Assembly: GCF_018613605.1 (NCBI RefSeq)
Contig: NZ_JAGGPU010000028.1
Coordinates: 1 to 64,000 of the forward strand
From: Pedobacter sp. ISL-64
Lineage (GTDB): Bacteria; Bacteroidota; Bacteroidia; Sphingobacteriales; Sphingobacteriaceae
Reading direction: 5' to 3'
Length of the DNA stretch: 64,000 nucleotides
Shown: piece after piece, positions 24,754 through 33,514 of the stretch
Layout: every line of letters begins with the position of its first letter
How positions within the stretch are numbered: position 1 is the stretch's first letter
The notes under the pieces: model-generated
Database searches by the model: none
What the model saw: only the letters and a program-made list of their open reading frames with translations
Told to the model about the DNA's origin: nothing
Position numbers and translations under genes: made by a program

Positions 24754-26490
24754 ATGAGCGACTTTCAGATAAAAAAATCGCCTACCGTTTATGATGCCAT
24801 TATTGTTGGCTCAGGAGCTGGTGGTGGAATGGCGGCCTACGTTCTGGCGCATGCTGGTCAAAAGGTTTTAATGCTTGAGGCCGGTCAAAATTTCGATCCA
24901 AGATTAGATTCACATCAATTAAAATGGCCTTGGGAATCTCCCCGTCGTGGTGCAAGTACGACGCGTCCATTTGGAGATTTTGATGCTTCTTATGGAGGCT
25001 GGGAATTAGAAGGCGAGCCTTATACCCAGAAAAACAAAAGTGAATTTGAATGGTTCCGTTCGCGTATGCTCGGTGGCCGTACCAATCACTGGGGAAGAAT
25101 TTCGCTACGGATGGGGCCGCAGGATTTTAAGCCTACTGATGGTTTAACCGACGATTGGCCGATTACCTATGCAGATGTGAAACCATTTTATGATAAAGTA
25201 GATCGCATGATCGGTATTTATGGAACAGCAGAAGGTTTAGAAAATGAACCAGATGGAATTTTCATGAAACCGCCTAAACCAAGATTAAATGAACTTTTCA
25301 TCAAAAAAGGCGCAGAAAAAGCAGGGGTAAAAGTAATTACCGGCCGTGGATCTGTACTGACCGAAGCGCTACCAAATAATAGCGATCGTGCACCTTGTTT
25401 CTATTGCGGCCAATGTGGAAGAAGCTGTAAAGTGTATGGCGATTTTTCATCCTCATCATGTTTGGTAAACCCTGCAATAAAAACAGGAAACCTTACTGTA
25501 ATTACCGATGCCATGGTACGCGAAGTCATCACTGATAAGGATGGGACGGCGAAAGGTGTTTCTTATGTAAACCGAAAAGACCTGCAAGAATATCAGGTAA
25601 ATGGCAAACTGGTTATATTGGGTGCCAGTGCCTGCGAATCGGCCCGTATCTTATTAAATTCAAAATCATCATCACATCCAAGTGGTTTAGCCAACAGTAG
25701 TGGCGTGGTGGGAAAATACCTACACGATTCTACAGGCGCAAGCGTTTCAGGCTTTCTTCCACAGTTAATGGACAGAAAACGTTATAATGAAGATGGTGTT
25801 GGCAGTGTACACATCTATTCGCCCTGGTGGTTAGATAACCGGAAATTAAACTTCCCACGGGGTTATCATATCGAATATTGGGGCGGAATGGGTATGCCTG
25901 CATATGGCTTTGGAGGCGGTGTGGCACAAATGAACGGAATGGTACCAGGTAGAGATGGAAAAATGAAAGAAGCTGGAGGTTATGGAAAATCATTAAAAGA
26001 TGATTACCGCCGTTTTTATGGAACAGGAGTAGGTATGGCTGGTCGTGGCACCGCAATTGCCAGAGAAAGCAACTACTGTGAGATTGATCCAGACACCGTG
26101 GATAAATATGGAATTCCTGTTTTAAGGTTTAACTACAAATGGGACAAAGATGAAATCCTGCAAGCAAAACACATGCAAGAAACTTTCCTTTCGATAATGA
26201 AAGAAATGGGTGCGGTGGTTACTTCCGAAATTCAGGGCGCAGATACCAATTATGGTTTACTGAACCCAGGAAAAATTATCCACGAAGTTGGAACCATCCG
26301 CATGGGCGATGATCCTAAAAAATCAGCCTTGAATAAATACTGCCAGGCACATGATTGTAAAAATTTATTTGTGGTAGATGCGGGTCCCTTTGTTCAACAA
26401 GGCGATAAAAATGCCACCTGGACTATCCTAGCACTATCCATGCGTACCGCTGAATATATTTTAGCTCAAAAGAAAAAACAAAATATTTAA
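24754..26490 (+). CDS. GMC oxidoreductase with cysteine cluster (glucoside dehydrogenase-like large subunit)
   Basis: A 578-residue FAD enzyme. The FAD-binding motif is GSGAGGGMA (19-27), followed by VLMLEAGQ. GGRTNHWGR is the GMC signature region. The C-terminal domain carries HEVGTIRMGDDP and VVDAGPFVQQGDKNATWT. C215, C218, C221 and C225 form a C-x2-C-x2-C-x3-C cluster, as in the iron-sulfur-bearing GMC subunits of glucoside 3-dehydrogenases. No signal peptide is seen here; export could depend on the partner's twin-arginine signal. The partner gene follows after 11 bases. Role: oxidation of a sugar or sugar alcohol, with electrons passed on by the complex; the substrate is inferred. Confidence 0.88.
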   Translation: MSDFQIKKSPTVYDAIIVGSGAGGGMAAYVLAHAGQKVLMLEAGQNFDPRLDSHQLKWPWESPRRGASTTRPFGDFDASYGGWELEGEPYTQKNKSEFEWFRSRMLGGRTNHWGRISLRMGPQDFKPTDGLTDDWPITYADVKPFYDKVDRMIGIYGTAEGLENEPDGIFMKPPKPRLNELFIKKGAEKAGVKVITGRGSVLTEALPNNSDRAPCFYCGQCGRSCKVYGDFSSSSCLVNPAIKTGNLTVITDAMVREVITDKDGTAKGVSYVNRKDLQEYQVNGKLVILGASACESARILLNSKSSSHPSGLANSSGVVGKYLHDSTGASVSGFLPQLMDRKRYNEDGVGSVHIYSPWWLDNRKLNFPRGYHIEYWGGMGMPAYGFGGGVAQMNGMVPGRDGKMKEAGGYGKSLKDDYRRFYGTGVGMAGRGTAIARESNYCEIDPDTVDKYGIPVLRFNYKWDKDEILQAKHMQETFLSIMKEMGAVVTSEIQGADTNYGLLNPGKIIHEVGTIRMGDDPKKSALNKYCQAHDCKNLFVVDAGPFVQQGDKNATWTILALSMRTAEYILAQKKKQNI

Positions 26491-26501
26491 AGAATTACCA
26501 T

Positions 26502-27134
26502 ATGAACAGACGTGATTCCATAAAAGCATTAGGTTTAACAGCCATAAGCACAACCGTGCTGCTCGATGCCTGTAAACAACCTGAAACAAAAACCGAAGTA
26601 GCCCCACCAGAAGAAACCGCAAAAGAGGCCGGAAGAGAACAGTGGGAAATAGACCGCGATAAAAACCTAAAAGCTGAAACCTTTTTCACTAAACATGAAA
26701 TGGCTACCATTACAGTTCTTGCCGACATTATTATTCCTAAAGATGATGTATCGGGTAGTGCATCTGATGCTAAAGTGCCAGAATTTATCGAGTTTATTGT
26801 AAAAGATATTCCTGAACATAAAGTACCGATGCGTGGCGGCCTGAAATGGCTGGATGTATATAGCTTTAATAAATTCCAAAAATCATTTGTTGAGGCATCC
26901 GAGGATCAACAAATTTCAATTGTAGATGAAATTGCATATCCTAAAAAAGCCAGACCAGAAATGCAGGCGGGCGTAACTTTTTTCAATAGAATGAGAAACT
27001 TAACAGCATCAGGTTTTTACACTACAGAAATTGGTGTAAAAGATATTGGTTATGTTGGTAATGCACCAAACCAGTGGGCCGGCGTTCCAGCAGATGTGCT
27101 GAAACAGTATGGAATGGAGAATGTAAAGGTATAA
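26502..27134 (+). CDS. gluconate 2-dehydrogenase subunit 3 family protein
   Basis: The 210-residue small subunit begins MNRRDSIKALGLTAIS, a twin-arginine-like signal, then LLDAC, a possible lipobox, so it may be a lipoprotein exported folded with its partner. The mature part fits the gluconate 2-dehydrogenase subunit 3 family (LADIIIPKDDVSGSASDAKVP; EFIEFIVKDIPEH; FFNRMRNLTASGFYTTEIGV). In known complexes this subunit escorts and stabilises the GMC subunit. It sits 11 bases after the GMC gene, making a two-gene dehydrogenase operon. Confidence 0.9.
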   Translation: MNRRDSIKALGLTAISTTVLLDACKQPETKTEVAPPEETAKEAGREQWEIDRDKNLKAETFFTKHEMATITVLADIIIPKDDVSGSASDAKVPEFIEFIVKDIPEHKVPMRGGLKWLDVYSFNKFQKSFVEASEDQQISIVDEIAYPKKARPEMQAGVTFFNRMRNLTASGFYTTEIGVKDIGYVGNAPNQWAGVPADVLKQYGMENVKV

Positions 27135-27145
27135 TTTCTAAAAAA

Positions 27146-27303
27146 TCGTCATCTCGACTGGAGCTCAGTCCCGAACTTTCGGGAGAGAGATCTATAATAG
27201 ATTTCTCGACTGCGTTGCACTCCGCTCGAAATGACGATATAATATTATTTGAACACTGCTTAGCTTCTGACGATGAAGGCCCTGAAACAAGTTCAGGGTG
27301 ACG
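27146..27303. repeat. two CGTCAT...ATGACG dispersed repeats side by side
   Basis: The first copy (27146-27237) begins TCGTCATCTCGACTGGAG and ends CTCGAAATGACGA, with inverted ends and an inner hairpin CCCGAAC-TTTCGGG-like segment. The second (27270-27303) is CCTGAAACAAGTTCAGGGTGACG. They fill the gap between the convergent oxidoreductase and glycoside-hydrolase genes and could fold into terminator-like structures for both. Confidence 0.65.
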
Positions 27304-27314
27304 CCCAAAAAATA

Positions 27315-30284
27315 TTACTCCACTATCAAAATCAAACCTTTTCCTTTTTCAACAGGGACCGATTTTCCATCAGGATAACTTCCCGAAGTTTGGAACTTAT
27401 CAATTGCAGGAGCTGCTATTTTTACTTTACCGGCATCTAACCCCAGCTTGGCCCAATCGATAGTTAAATTAACCTTTATATCTCCTTCTGCCCAACTTGC
27501 CAATGAAATCATTGCTTTACCTTTTTGTTTGTAAACAGTTGCCAATACTTTAGGGTTATCCGTTTTAACCGGACAGTTTTCGCTCCAGTAACCAATCATT
27601 TCAGATCCTTTAATGCCGAAGTTATCCCAGGCTTTCCATAAAGGTTTTGGATCACTTTTGTCTGACCAACCTAAGCGGCTTGTCATGCCATAAATCATAC
27701 CACGCCAAGGGTTTCCGTCATCTTGCAGCATCTCTCCCATTAAACCAAATGGAATTCCGCTTACTTCTGTTAAAAAGAAATCAGGATTGTTTTTTTGATA
27801 ATCGAAATATTCGCCGAACCATAAACGGTTCAGATAAGGGAAATGTTCCAAATATAAAATGGCACTATTGTTAAAACCATCACTTTTGTTGTACTGATTG
27901 GCAGAGTGCAAGTCGATAATACCTGGGTGATTATTCTGTGTTAATACACGTTTAATCCGTTTCATGGTTACGCGATCAAAAGCCACATCATCCAGATACA
28001 CACCGTCAATCCCCACATTGTTTACCAACCAGTTCATTCCTTCTACATAATAGTTGTGCCAGCGGTTCATTCCGCTATTAATTACAGCAGCATCTTTAAT
28101 TTCGGGCACAAACCAGGCTGCAATATAATTAGAGTCTAAATGCTCCTGCAACCAGCTAAATCCTCCTCCTTTACCAGGAGAGTATACTTCAGTACCTAAA
28201 CTTCTTAAAGCTGGCCACTCGTATGCATGGTTAGAAAGCTCACGAACCGTGTTGTAAATTTTAACTTTTAAACCTTTCGAGTGTGCATTACCGATATAAT
28301 CTTTCATCTTTTTCCATTCGATAAATGGATAATTGATCCAAGGGTTAATTGGCGTAGCATGGTGAATGTTCACTACTGTTGCACCTTTAGCTTTGATCGT
28401 ATCTAAATCACCATACTTATGATAGAAACGGTTATCCCATTGAAAATCGGTATTAAGTAAATGGAAAGGTGTAATCAATAAATTGAAATTATAATAAAGC
28501 ACATCGCCTTTATTCATGCTTCTTGCGCCGGTAAAATTGTCGGCCAGCATCGAACTGCCTTTAACATTGATCTGGATGCCACCTTTATCGCCATTACCCC
28601 ACGATTTAGGCAATAATAACGGCTTTTGAAGATAGAAATTGGTATTAAGCGGGCGAACATAGTTTTCATCTCTTAAGTTGTAATACAGGCCTGCATTTAC
28701 GTTCCCGATCCAAACAGCATCCTGGTTTTTATTCGCTACATCCCATTTCCATTTTACGGTATCTGGTCTAACGCCACCTTTTTCACCTAAGCCCATCAAA
28801 TATTTTGTAGAATTCTTATCAAAAGGGATATGAAAATCGACATTACTGAATTCGACATCTTTTAAAGCAGTTACTTTAACTACATAATGTACATAGCCAT
28901 CAAACTCTAAAGCACCTTCTAAATCCATTTTCAGGTTTTCAGAAGTATTGGTGGCCTTCCATTTTACCGTTCCAGCTTCTTTATTGGTAATCTGGAAATT
29001 GCTTGGTACAAATTTCTCCTGCGTTTTTGGCGTATTGAAGAAGTGAAAGTGAATAGATTCTGCCAGGATATTATTAGGTTTTTCACTATAAGCCGTCATC
29101 TCTGCATTGAAGAACGTCTGAATTTGCTTAGGAAAACCATCGGCATTGATTTCGAACTTTCTACCTAAAAGCGAGATTACATTCCCATCAACTGTTAGTG
29201 GCGTATATGGTGCTACAACCGTATTCACTTGTGCCAAAGTAGAATTTAACCAGGTTAAGCGAGTCTGTTTATCTGGGGTTCCTACCCCAGCATCGGCCAA
29301 AACTTCGTTACCTACTGTAATTTTGGCATCGATTACTTTCGATTTCCCATTGGCTTTAACCGTAAATTTCCCAGCATAAATACCTGCAGCGGTATTTTTA
29401 GGAATGTTAACCGTAATCCACATCGGCTGAATTTTGCCAGAGGCTACATTTACAGTTTCAACCAAAGGTTTGTTATCATAACTTGTTCCATTTGTATTTA
29501 AGCAGTTAATATATTTTGAAGAAATTACTTTTCCGGCTGCATTTTTTAAATCGCCAAAGCTAACCAATACATTTTTCAGATCTTTCAGAGCAAATACGCC
29601 TAATTGAAAAGCATAGTTTTCACCTTTGCCAGCCGATCCTGTAAAAGTATTTGCAGCGCCTTTTTGCACCCAGCGATAAGGTAAATCGTTCTGCATTTTG
29701 ATTGGAAACATTCTGTCCTCTGGAAAGACGACAAAAGCTTCTGAAGCATATTTGGCCTTTACTGCCGCCGTTTCTTTGCCAGTGGCAATTACTTCCATTG
29801 GATAAAAAGAGTTGAAAGCATCAATAGATTGGATCTCTACAACAGATGTATTCACTTTAACCTGTTTTGCCGCCGTTAACCATGCCTGGTCAGCCTGTTT
29901 GGGCTTTAAATAAACTCCTTTCGGATAATTACTTCTTCCCTCATTTTTATAAGCGAGGTAGTAAACATAATATTTTCCCGCTCTAGGTGCTTCAAAATAA
30001 ATATCAGCACTTTCTCTTGCCAATTTACCTGTACCAACAACCGAAACAGTTTTACCACTGGCATCTTGTACGATGATCCCTTTTAATTCTGGGTGTTCAT
30101 CCCTCCGGCGCCAATCGATTTTAGCATGGGCAATTTGGCCTGTACCAGCAAACTGCACCTCAACTCTATGATTACCTAACGAATCAGGGTTCCAGGCATT
30201 GTTACCATTGGTGTATTTTAGTGTTTGTGCATAAAGAGATAACTGTCCGAAAAGACAGAGTAATAGAAAAAGCCTAAATTTCAT
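27315..30284 (-). CDS. secreted glycoside hydrolase-like protein (DUF6067/GH123-like)
   Basis: A 989-residue exported protein with a Sec signal (FRLFLLLCLFGQLSLYAQ). An N-terminal carbohydrate-binding-like beta domain (NSLGNHRVEVQF region, then FEAPRAGKYYVYYLAY) is followed by a beta-sandwich and, from about residue 560, a barrel-like domain with MNRWHNYYVEGMNWL and GIDGVYLDDVAFDRVTM, where adjacent Asp residues could be catalytic. The layout is like the Bacteroidota DUF6067 / GH123-related proteins. The exact sugar linkage cannot be read. No SusC/SusD pair is nearby. Expression is probably separate, since it converges with the GMC operon. Confidence 0.75.
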   Translation of the reverse strand: MKFRLFLLLCLFGQLSLYAQTLKYTNGNNAWNPDSLGNHRVEVQFAGTGQIAHAKIDWRRRDEHPELKGIIVQDASGKTVSVVGTGKLARESADIYFEAPRAGKYYVYYLAYKNEGRSNYPKGVYLKPKQADQAWLTAAKQVKVNTSVVEIQSIDAFNSFYPMEVIATGKETAAVKAKYASEAFVVFPEDRMFPIKMQNDLPYRWVQKGAANTFTGSAGKGENYAFQLGVFALKDLKNVLVSFGDLKNAAGKVISSKYINCLNTNGTSYDNKPLVETVNVASGKIQPMWITVNIPKNTAAGIYAGKFTVKANGKSKVIDAKITVGNEVLADAGVGTPDKQTRLTWLNSTLAQVNTVVAPYTPLTVDGNVISLLGRKFEINADGFPKQIQTFFNAEMTAYSEKPNNILAESIHFHFFNTPKTQEKFVPSNFQITNKEAGTVKWKATNTSENLKMDLEGALEFDGYVHYVVKVTALKDVEFSNVDFHIPFDKNSTKYLMGLGEKGGVRPDTVKWKWDVANKNQDAVWIGNVNAGLYYNLRDENYVRPLNTNFYLQKPLLLPKSWGNGDKGGIQINVKGSSMLADNFTGARSMNKGDVLYYNFNLLITPFHLLNTDFQWDNRFYHKYGDLDTIKAKGATVVNIHHATPINPWINYPFIEWKKMKDYIGNAHSKGLKVKIYNTVRELSNHAYEWPALRSLGTEVYSPGKGGGFSWLQEHLDSNYIAAWFVPEIKDAAVINSGMNRWHNYYVEGMNWLVNNVGIDGVYLDDVAFDRVTMKRIKRVLTQNNHPGIIDLHSANQYNKSDGFNNSAILYLEHFPYLNRLWFGEYFDYQKNNPDFFLTEVSGIPFGLMGEMLQDDGNPWRGMIYGMTSRLGWSDKSDPKPLWKAWDNFGIKGSEMIGYWSENCPVKTDNPKVLATVYKQKGKAMISLASWAEGDIKVNLTIDWAKLGLDAGKVKIAAPAIDKFQTSGSYPDGKSVPVEKGKGLILIVE

Positions 30285-30451
30285 TTCAAATTTGTTTTCG
30301 GCTAATTTATAGATACCTAGCTAAAATAAAGCTATGTAATGAAAAAATGAGACAAACGTTTGATTTATTTGGTTCAATAGTTCATTGGTCAATAGTTCAT
30401 TAGTGACTATCATGTGCCTAATGGAGTTATGCCATAGATTCATAGTGGTGT

Positions 30452-30533
30452 CAGATGTTGCCATCTGACACATAGAAGAAATTCTTAAGATCTAATTTAT
30501 TTTTAACAAACCGTCAGATGGTAACATCTGACG
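30452..30533. repeat. two GTCAGATG palindromes
   Basis: TGTCAGATG-TTGC-CATCTGACA (30454-30475) and GTCAGATG-GTAA-CATCTGAC (30513-30532) are near-identical palindromes 40 bases apart. A third, imperfect copy is at 12136. Just before them (30371-30410) the words CAATAGTTCATT repeat twice. Confidence 0.65.
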
Positions 30534-30567
30534 CCACAGAATAACATCTGACAGTACAAGATGGCAC

Positions 30568-30600
30568 AAAAAAAGTCCTGCTCTTTCGAACAGGACTCTT
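30568..30600 (-). terminator. intrinsic terminator of the ribosomal cluster
   Basis: On the minus strand AGTCCTG pairs with CAGGACT (30591-30597 with 30574-30580) and is followed by T7. It lies 21 bases after the rplQ stop codon and ends the S10-spc-alpha cluster. Confidence 0.9.
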
Positions 30601-30621
30601 TTAATCTTAAGGTGAATAAAA

Positions 30622-31146
30622 TTATTCTCCTTTTGGTTCTTCAGTAGCAGGAGCTTCTTCAGCAGGAGCAACTTCTTCGGCAACTTCAGCTTTCGCTTCA
30701 GCAGCTTTAGGTGCAGCAGTAGCTTTACTTCTACCACGACGAGTTGTTTTCTTCTCTTCTTTAGCTTCTACGTCTTTACCGTAAACTGTATTGTAATCTA
30801 CCAATTCAATTAAAGCCATTTCAGCGTTATCACCCAAACGGTTGTTTAATTTAATGATACGAGTGTAACCACCTGGACGGGTTGCAACTTTCTCAGCAAT
30901 TTCGCGGAATAAGATTGTTACTACTTCTTTATCTTGTAAATAAGCAAATACTGTACGACGTGAGTGAGTAGTATCATTTTTTGATTTAGTGATAATTGGC
31001 TCAACATAAGTACGTAAAGCTTTAGCTTTAGCTAAAGTAGTTGTAATTCTTTTGTGCAAAATAAGTGATGAAGCCATGTTAGCTAACATCGCCTTTCTGT
31101 GGCTTGCGGTTCTACCTAAGTGGTTTACTTTTTTACCGTGTCTCAT
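30622..31146 (-). CDS. rplQ: 50S ribosomal protein L17
   Basis: L17 of the large subunit. The core is MRHGKKVNHLGRTASHRKAM, ITTTLAKAKALRTYVEPIIT and VVTILFREIAEKVATRPGGY. At 174 residues it is longer than the E. coli protein (127) because of an Ala/Glu/Lys-rich tail from about residue 128 (KATAAPKAAEAKAEVAEEV), common in Bacteroidota L17. It is the last gene of the cluster, with a hairpin leader upstream and a strong terminator downstream. Confidence 0.96.
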   Translation of the reverse strand: MRHGKKVNHLGRTASHRKAMLANMASSLILHKRITTTLAKAKALRTYVEPIITKSKNDTTHSRRTVFAYLQDKEVVTILFREIAEKVATRPGGYTRIIKLNNRLGDNAEMALIELVDYNTVYGKDVEAKEEKKTTRRGRSKATAAPKAAEAKAEVAEEVAPAEEAPATEEPKGE

Positions 31147-31159
31147 TGTTTTTTAATTG

Positions 31160-31204
31160 AGTGTATACCGTCTCTTTGCAGTTAAGCTGAGGGAATTATA
31201 CACT
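31160..31204 (-). promoter_or_regulatory. inverted repeat in the rplQ leader
   Basis: AGTGTATA (31160-31167) and TATACACT (31197-31204) form a perfect 8-base stem around 29 bases, 14 bases before the rplQ ATG. It could regulate rplQ or mark a processing site in the rpoA-rplQ spacer. Confidence 0.4.
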
Positions 31205-31280
31205 GTGAAAAATTATTTATTTTAGTTGAGACTTTAGAAAGGAAGACTTACGACTCCAGACTAAAGACTCAGGACTAATC

Positions 31281-32273
31281 TTATTCTTCGTCTAATTTAA
31301 ATTTAGACAGGTTCATACCGAAAGATAAACCTTTTGATTTTACTAATTCTTGAATCTCTGTTAAAGATTTTTTACCGAAGTTTCTGAATTTTAACATATC
31401 AGCAACATCGTAAGAAACCAAATCAGCTAAAGTACGGATATCAGCAGCTTTTAAGCAGTTTAATGCTCTAACTGAAAGATCCATGTCTACCAATTCAGTT
31501 TTAAGGATTTTACGCATATGTAAAATTTCCTCATCAACTTCTTTAGTTTCTTCTTTAGCTTGAGATTCTAATACCAAATTCTCATCAGAGAATAACATAA
31601 AGTGTTGGATAAGGATCTTAGCCGCTTCTTTTAATGCTTCTTCAGGATGAATTGAACCGTCAGTAGAAATATCTAAAACCAATTTTTCATAATCCGTTTT
31701 TTGCTCAACACGAAAGTTTTCGATCGTGTATTTTACATTTTTCATTGGAGTATAAATCGAATCGATTGCGATTACACCTACAACAGCATCAGCAACTTTA
31801 TTTTCTTCAGCAGGTACATAACCACGTCCTTTATTGATGGTTAATTCCACTTCCAAAGTAACAGATTTATCCATGTTGCAAATAACGTGCTCAGGGTTTA
31901 AAACTGTAAAGTTGTTAGAGAATTTAGTGATATCACCAGCTTTAAACTGATCTTGACCATTAACGATGATGAAAACTTTTTCAGAATCACCTGAATCACC
32001 AGTTTTCTTAAAACGAACTTGTTTTAAGTTTAAGATGATATCAGTTAAATCTTCTACAACACCTTTCATGGTAGAAAACTCATGAGAAACGCCTGAAAAA
32101 CGAATAGTAGTAATAGCATAACCTTCTAATGAAGAAAGTAATATTCTTCTTAAGGCATTACCAATTGTTACACCGAAACCGGGCTCTAAAGGACGAAATT
32201 CAAATGTGCCATCGAAATCAGTTGATTTCTGCATGATCACTTTGTCTGGTTTCTGAAATGCTAAAATTGCCAT
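31281..32273 (-). CDS. rpoA: RNA polymerase alpha subunit
   Basis: Full-length alpha subunit (330 residues). The N-terminal domain includes GFGVTIGNALRRILLSSLEG, the dimerisation and assembly region. The C-terminal domain includes LNCLKAADIRTLADLV and LKFRNFGKKSLTEIQELV, which bind UP-element DNA and activators. It assembles with beta, beta' and omega. It sits between rpsD and rplQ as usual, but an intrinsic terminator precedes it, so it may depend on read-through or its own promoter. Confidence 0.97.
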   Translation of the reverse strand: MAILAFQKPDKVIMQKSTDFDGTFEFRPLEPGFGVTIGNALRRILLSSLEGYAITTIRFSGVSHEFSTMKGVVEDLTDIILNLKQVRFKKTGDSGDSEKVFIIVNGQDQFKAGDITKFSNNFTVLNPEHVICNMDKSVTLEVELTINKGRGYVPAEENKVADAVVGVIAIDSIYTPMKNVKYTIENFRVEQKTDYEKLVLDISTDGSIHPEEALKEAAKILIQHFMLFSDENLVLESQAKEETKEVDEEILHMRKILKTELVDMDLSVRALNCLKAADIRTLADLVSYDVADMLKFRNFGKKSLTEIQELVKSKGLSFGMNLSKFKLDEE

Positions 32274-32313
32274 TTATAATTTTTTAAATTCGTTATTGAA
32301 TATATAGTAACAT

Positions 32314-32348
32314 GAAAAAAGTTAATTACCCTTTTGAGGTAATTAACT
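32314..32348 (-). terminator. terminator between rpsD and rpoA
   Basis: On the minus strand AGTTAATTACC pairs perfectly with GGTAATTAACT (11 bases, 6-base loop) and is followed by T6. It lies 11 bases after the rpsD stop codon, inside the alpha operon, so transcription of rpoA and rplQ would be attenuated or separately started. Confidence 0.8.
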
Positions 32349-32358
32349 AGATCATTTA

Positions 32359-32967
32359 TTACTTTGAGTATAACTCGATGATTAAGTTTTCCTTGATGTT
32401 TTCAGGAATCTCATCACGTTGAGGGTAGGTTAAGAATTTACCAGTTAATTCACTAGCATTCCACTCTAACCAAGCAAACTTATTAATCGTTCTACCTGCA
32501 ACTGAGTTACTAATTGATTCTAAAGATTTAGATTTTTCACGAACAGCAACCACATCACCAGCTTTTAACTGATATGAAGGGATATTTACAACTTCACCAT
32601 TCACGGTAACGTGTTTATGGCTAACTAACTGGCGTGCACCAGAACGGGTTGTTGAAATACCTAAACGGTAAACTGTGTTATCTAAACGTGCTTCTAATAA
32701 CTGAAGTAAGTTATCACCGGTAATACCAGCACGAGAAGATGCTTTTTTAAACAAGTTACTGAACTGTTTTTCTAATACACCATAAGTATATTTTACTTTT
32801 TGTTTCTCCATTAACTGGATAGCATATTCAGATTGTTTTCCTCTTCTTTTTGATGAGCCGTGTTGCCCAGGAGGATAATTTTTTCTGTCTAACACCTTAT
32901 CAGGACCGAAGATTGGTTCTCTGAATTTACGGGCGATTTTTGATTTTGGGCCTGTATATCTTGCCAT
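32359..32967 (-). CDS. rpsD: 30S ribosomal protein S4
   Basis: S4 initiates assembly of the small subunit and binds 16S rRNA. The sequence has MARYTGPKSKIARKFREPIF, the KYPPGQHG-like loop (NYPPGQHGSSKRRGK), and the S4 RNA-binding domain LDNTVYRLGISTTRSGARQL with VNGEVVNIPSYQ. Length of 202 is usual. In E. coli S4 represses this operon; a leader target is not evident here. Confidence 0.97.
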   Translation of the reverse strand: MARYTGPKSKIARKFREPIFGPDKVLDRKNYPPGQHGSSKRRGKQSEYAIQLMEKQKVKYTYGVLEKQFSNLFKKASSRAGITGDNLLQLLEARLDNTVYRLGISTTRSGARQLVSHKHVTVNGEVVNIPSYQLKAGDVVAVREKSKSLESISNSVAGRTINKFAWLEWNASELTGKFLTYPQRDEIPENIKENLIIELYSK

Positions 32968-33029
32968 TTTTTTTTCTGTTTTAAAGTATCATCCAACCTG
33001 AAGCTGGAGATTCTTAGCTTTAAAATTAA

Positions 33030-33419
33030 TTAAACTCTTCTCTTTTTAGGAGGACGACATCCGTTGTGAGGAAGTGGAGTGATATCTTTAATAGACATTA
33101 CTTCGATACCTGCTACTTGCAAAGTTCTGATTGCAGATTCACGACCTGAACCCGGACCTTTTACAAACACTTCAACTTTACGTAAACCTAAATCAAACGC
33201 AACTTTACCGCAATCTGAAGCTGCTTGACCAGCTGCATACGGCGTGTTCTTTTTAGAACCTTTAAAGCCCATTTTACCAGCAGAAGACCATGAAATGGTT
33301 TGTCCGCCGTTGTTTGTTAAGGTAACGATGATGTTGTTGAAGGTAGCATTGATATGCGCCTGACCAACAGACTCAATTACAACGATACGTTTTTTTGTTA
33401 CTTTTTTACTCTTAGCCAT
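33030..33419 (-). CDS. rpsK: 30S ribosomal protein S11
   Basis: S11 of the small-subunit platform. I chose the ATG at 33419 (MAKSKKVTKKRIVVIES; 129 residues); the longer reading would only translate a repetitive spacer. AHINATFNNIIVTLTNNGG, AAGQAASDCGKVAFDLG and the C-terminal HNGCRPPKKRRV are typical. It lies between rpsM and rpsD. The spacer to rpsM carries an imperfect hairpin at 33453-33490. Confidence 0.96.
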   Translation of the reverse strand: MAKSKKVTKKRIVVIESVGQAHINATFNNIIVTLTNNGGQTISWSSAGKMGFKGSKKNTPYAAGQAASDCGKVAFDLGLRKVEVFVKGPGSGRESAIRTLQVAGIEVMSIKDITPLPHNGCRPPKKRRV

Positions 33420-33514
33420 GTTTTTTATTACTGAATGAGAGAATGCTTGAGTGATTGAATGAGAGAATGTTTCCATTCAATAATTCAATCATTCTAAATT
33501 CAATCATTTATTTT

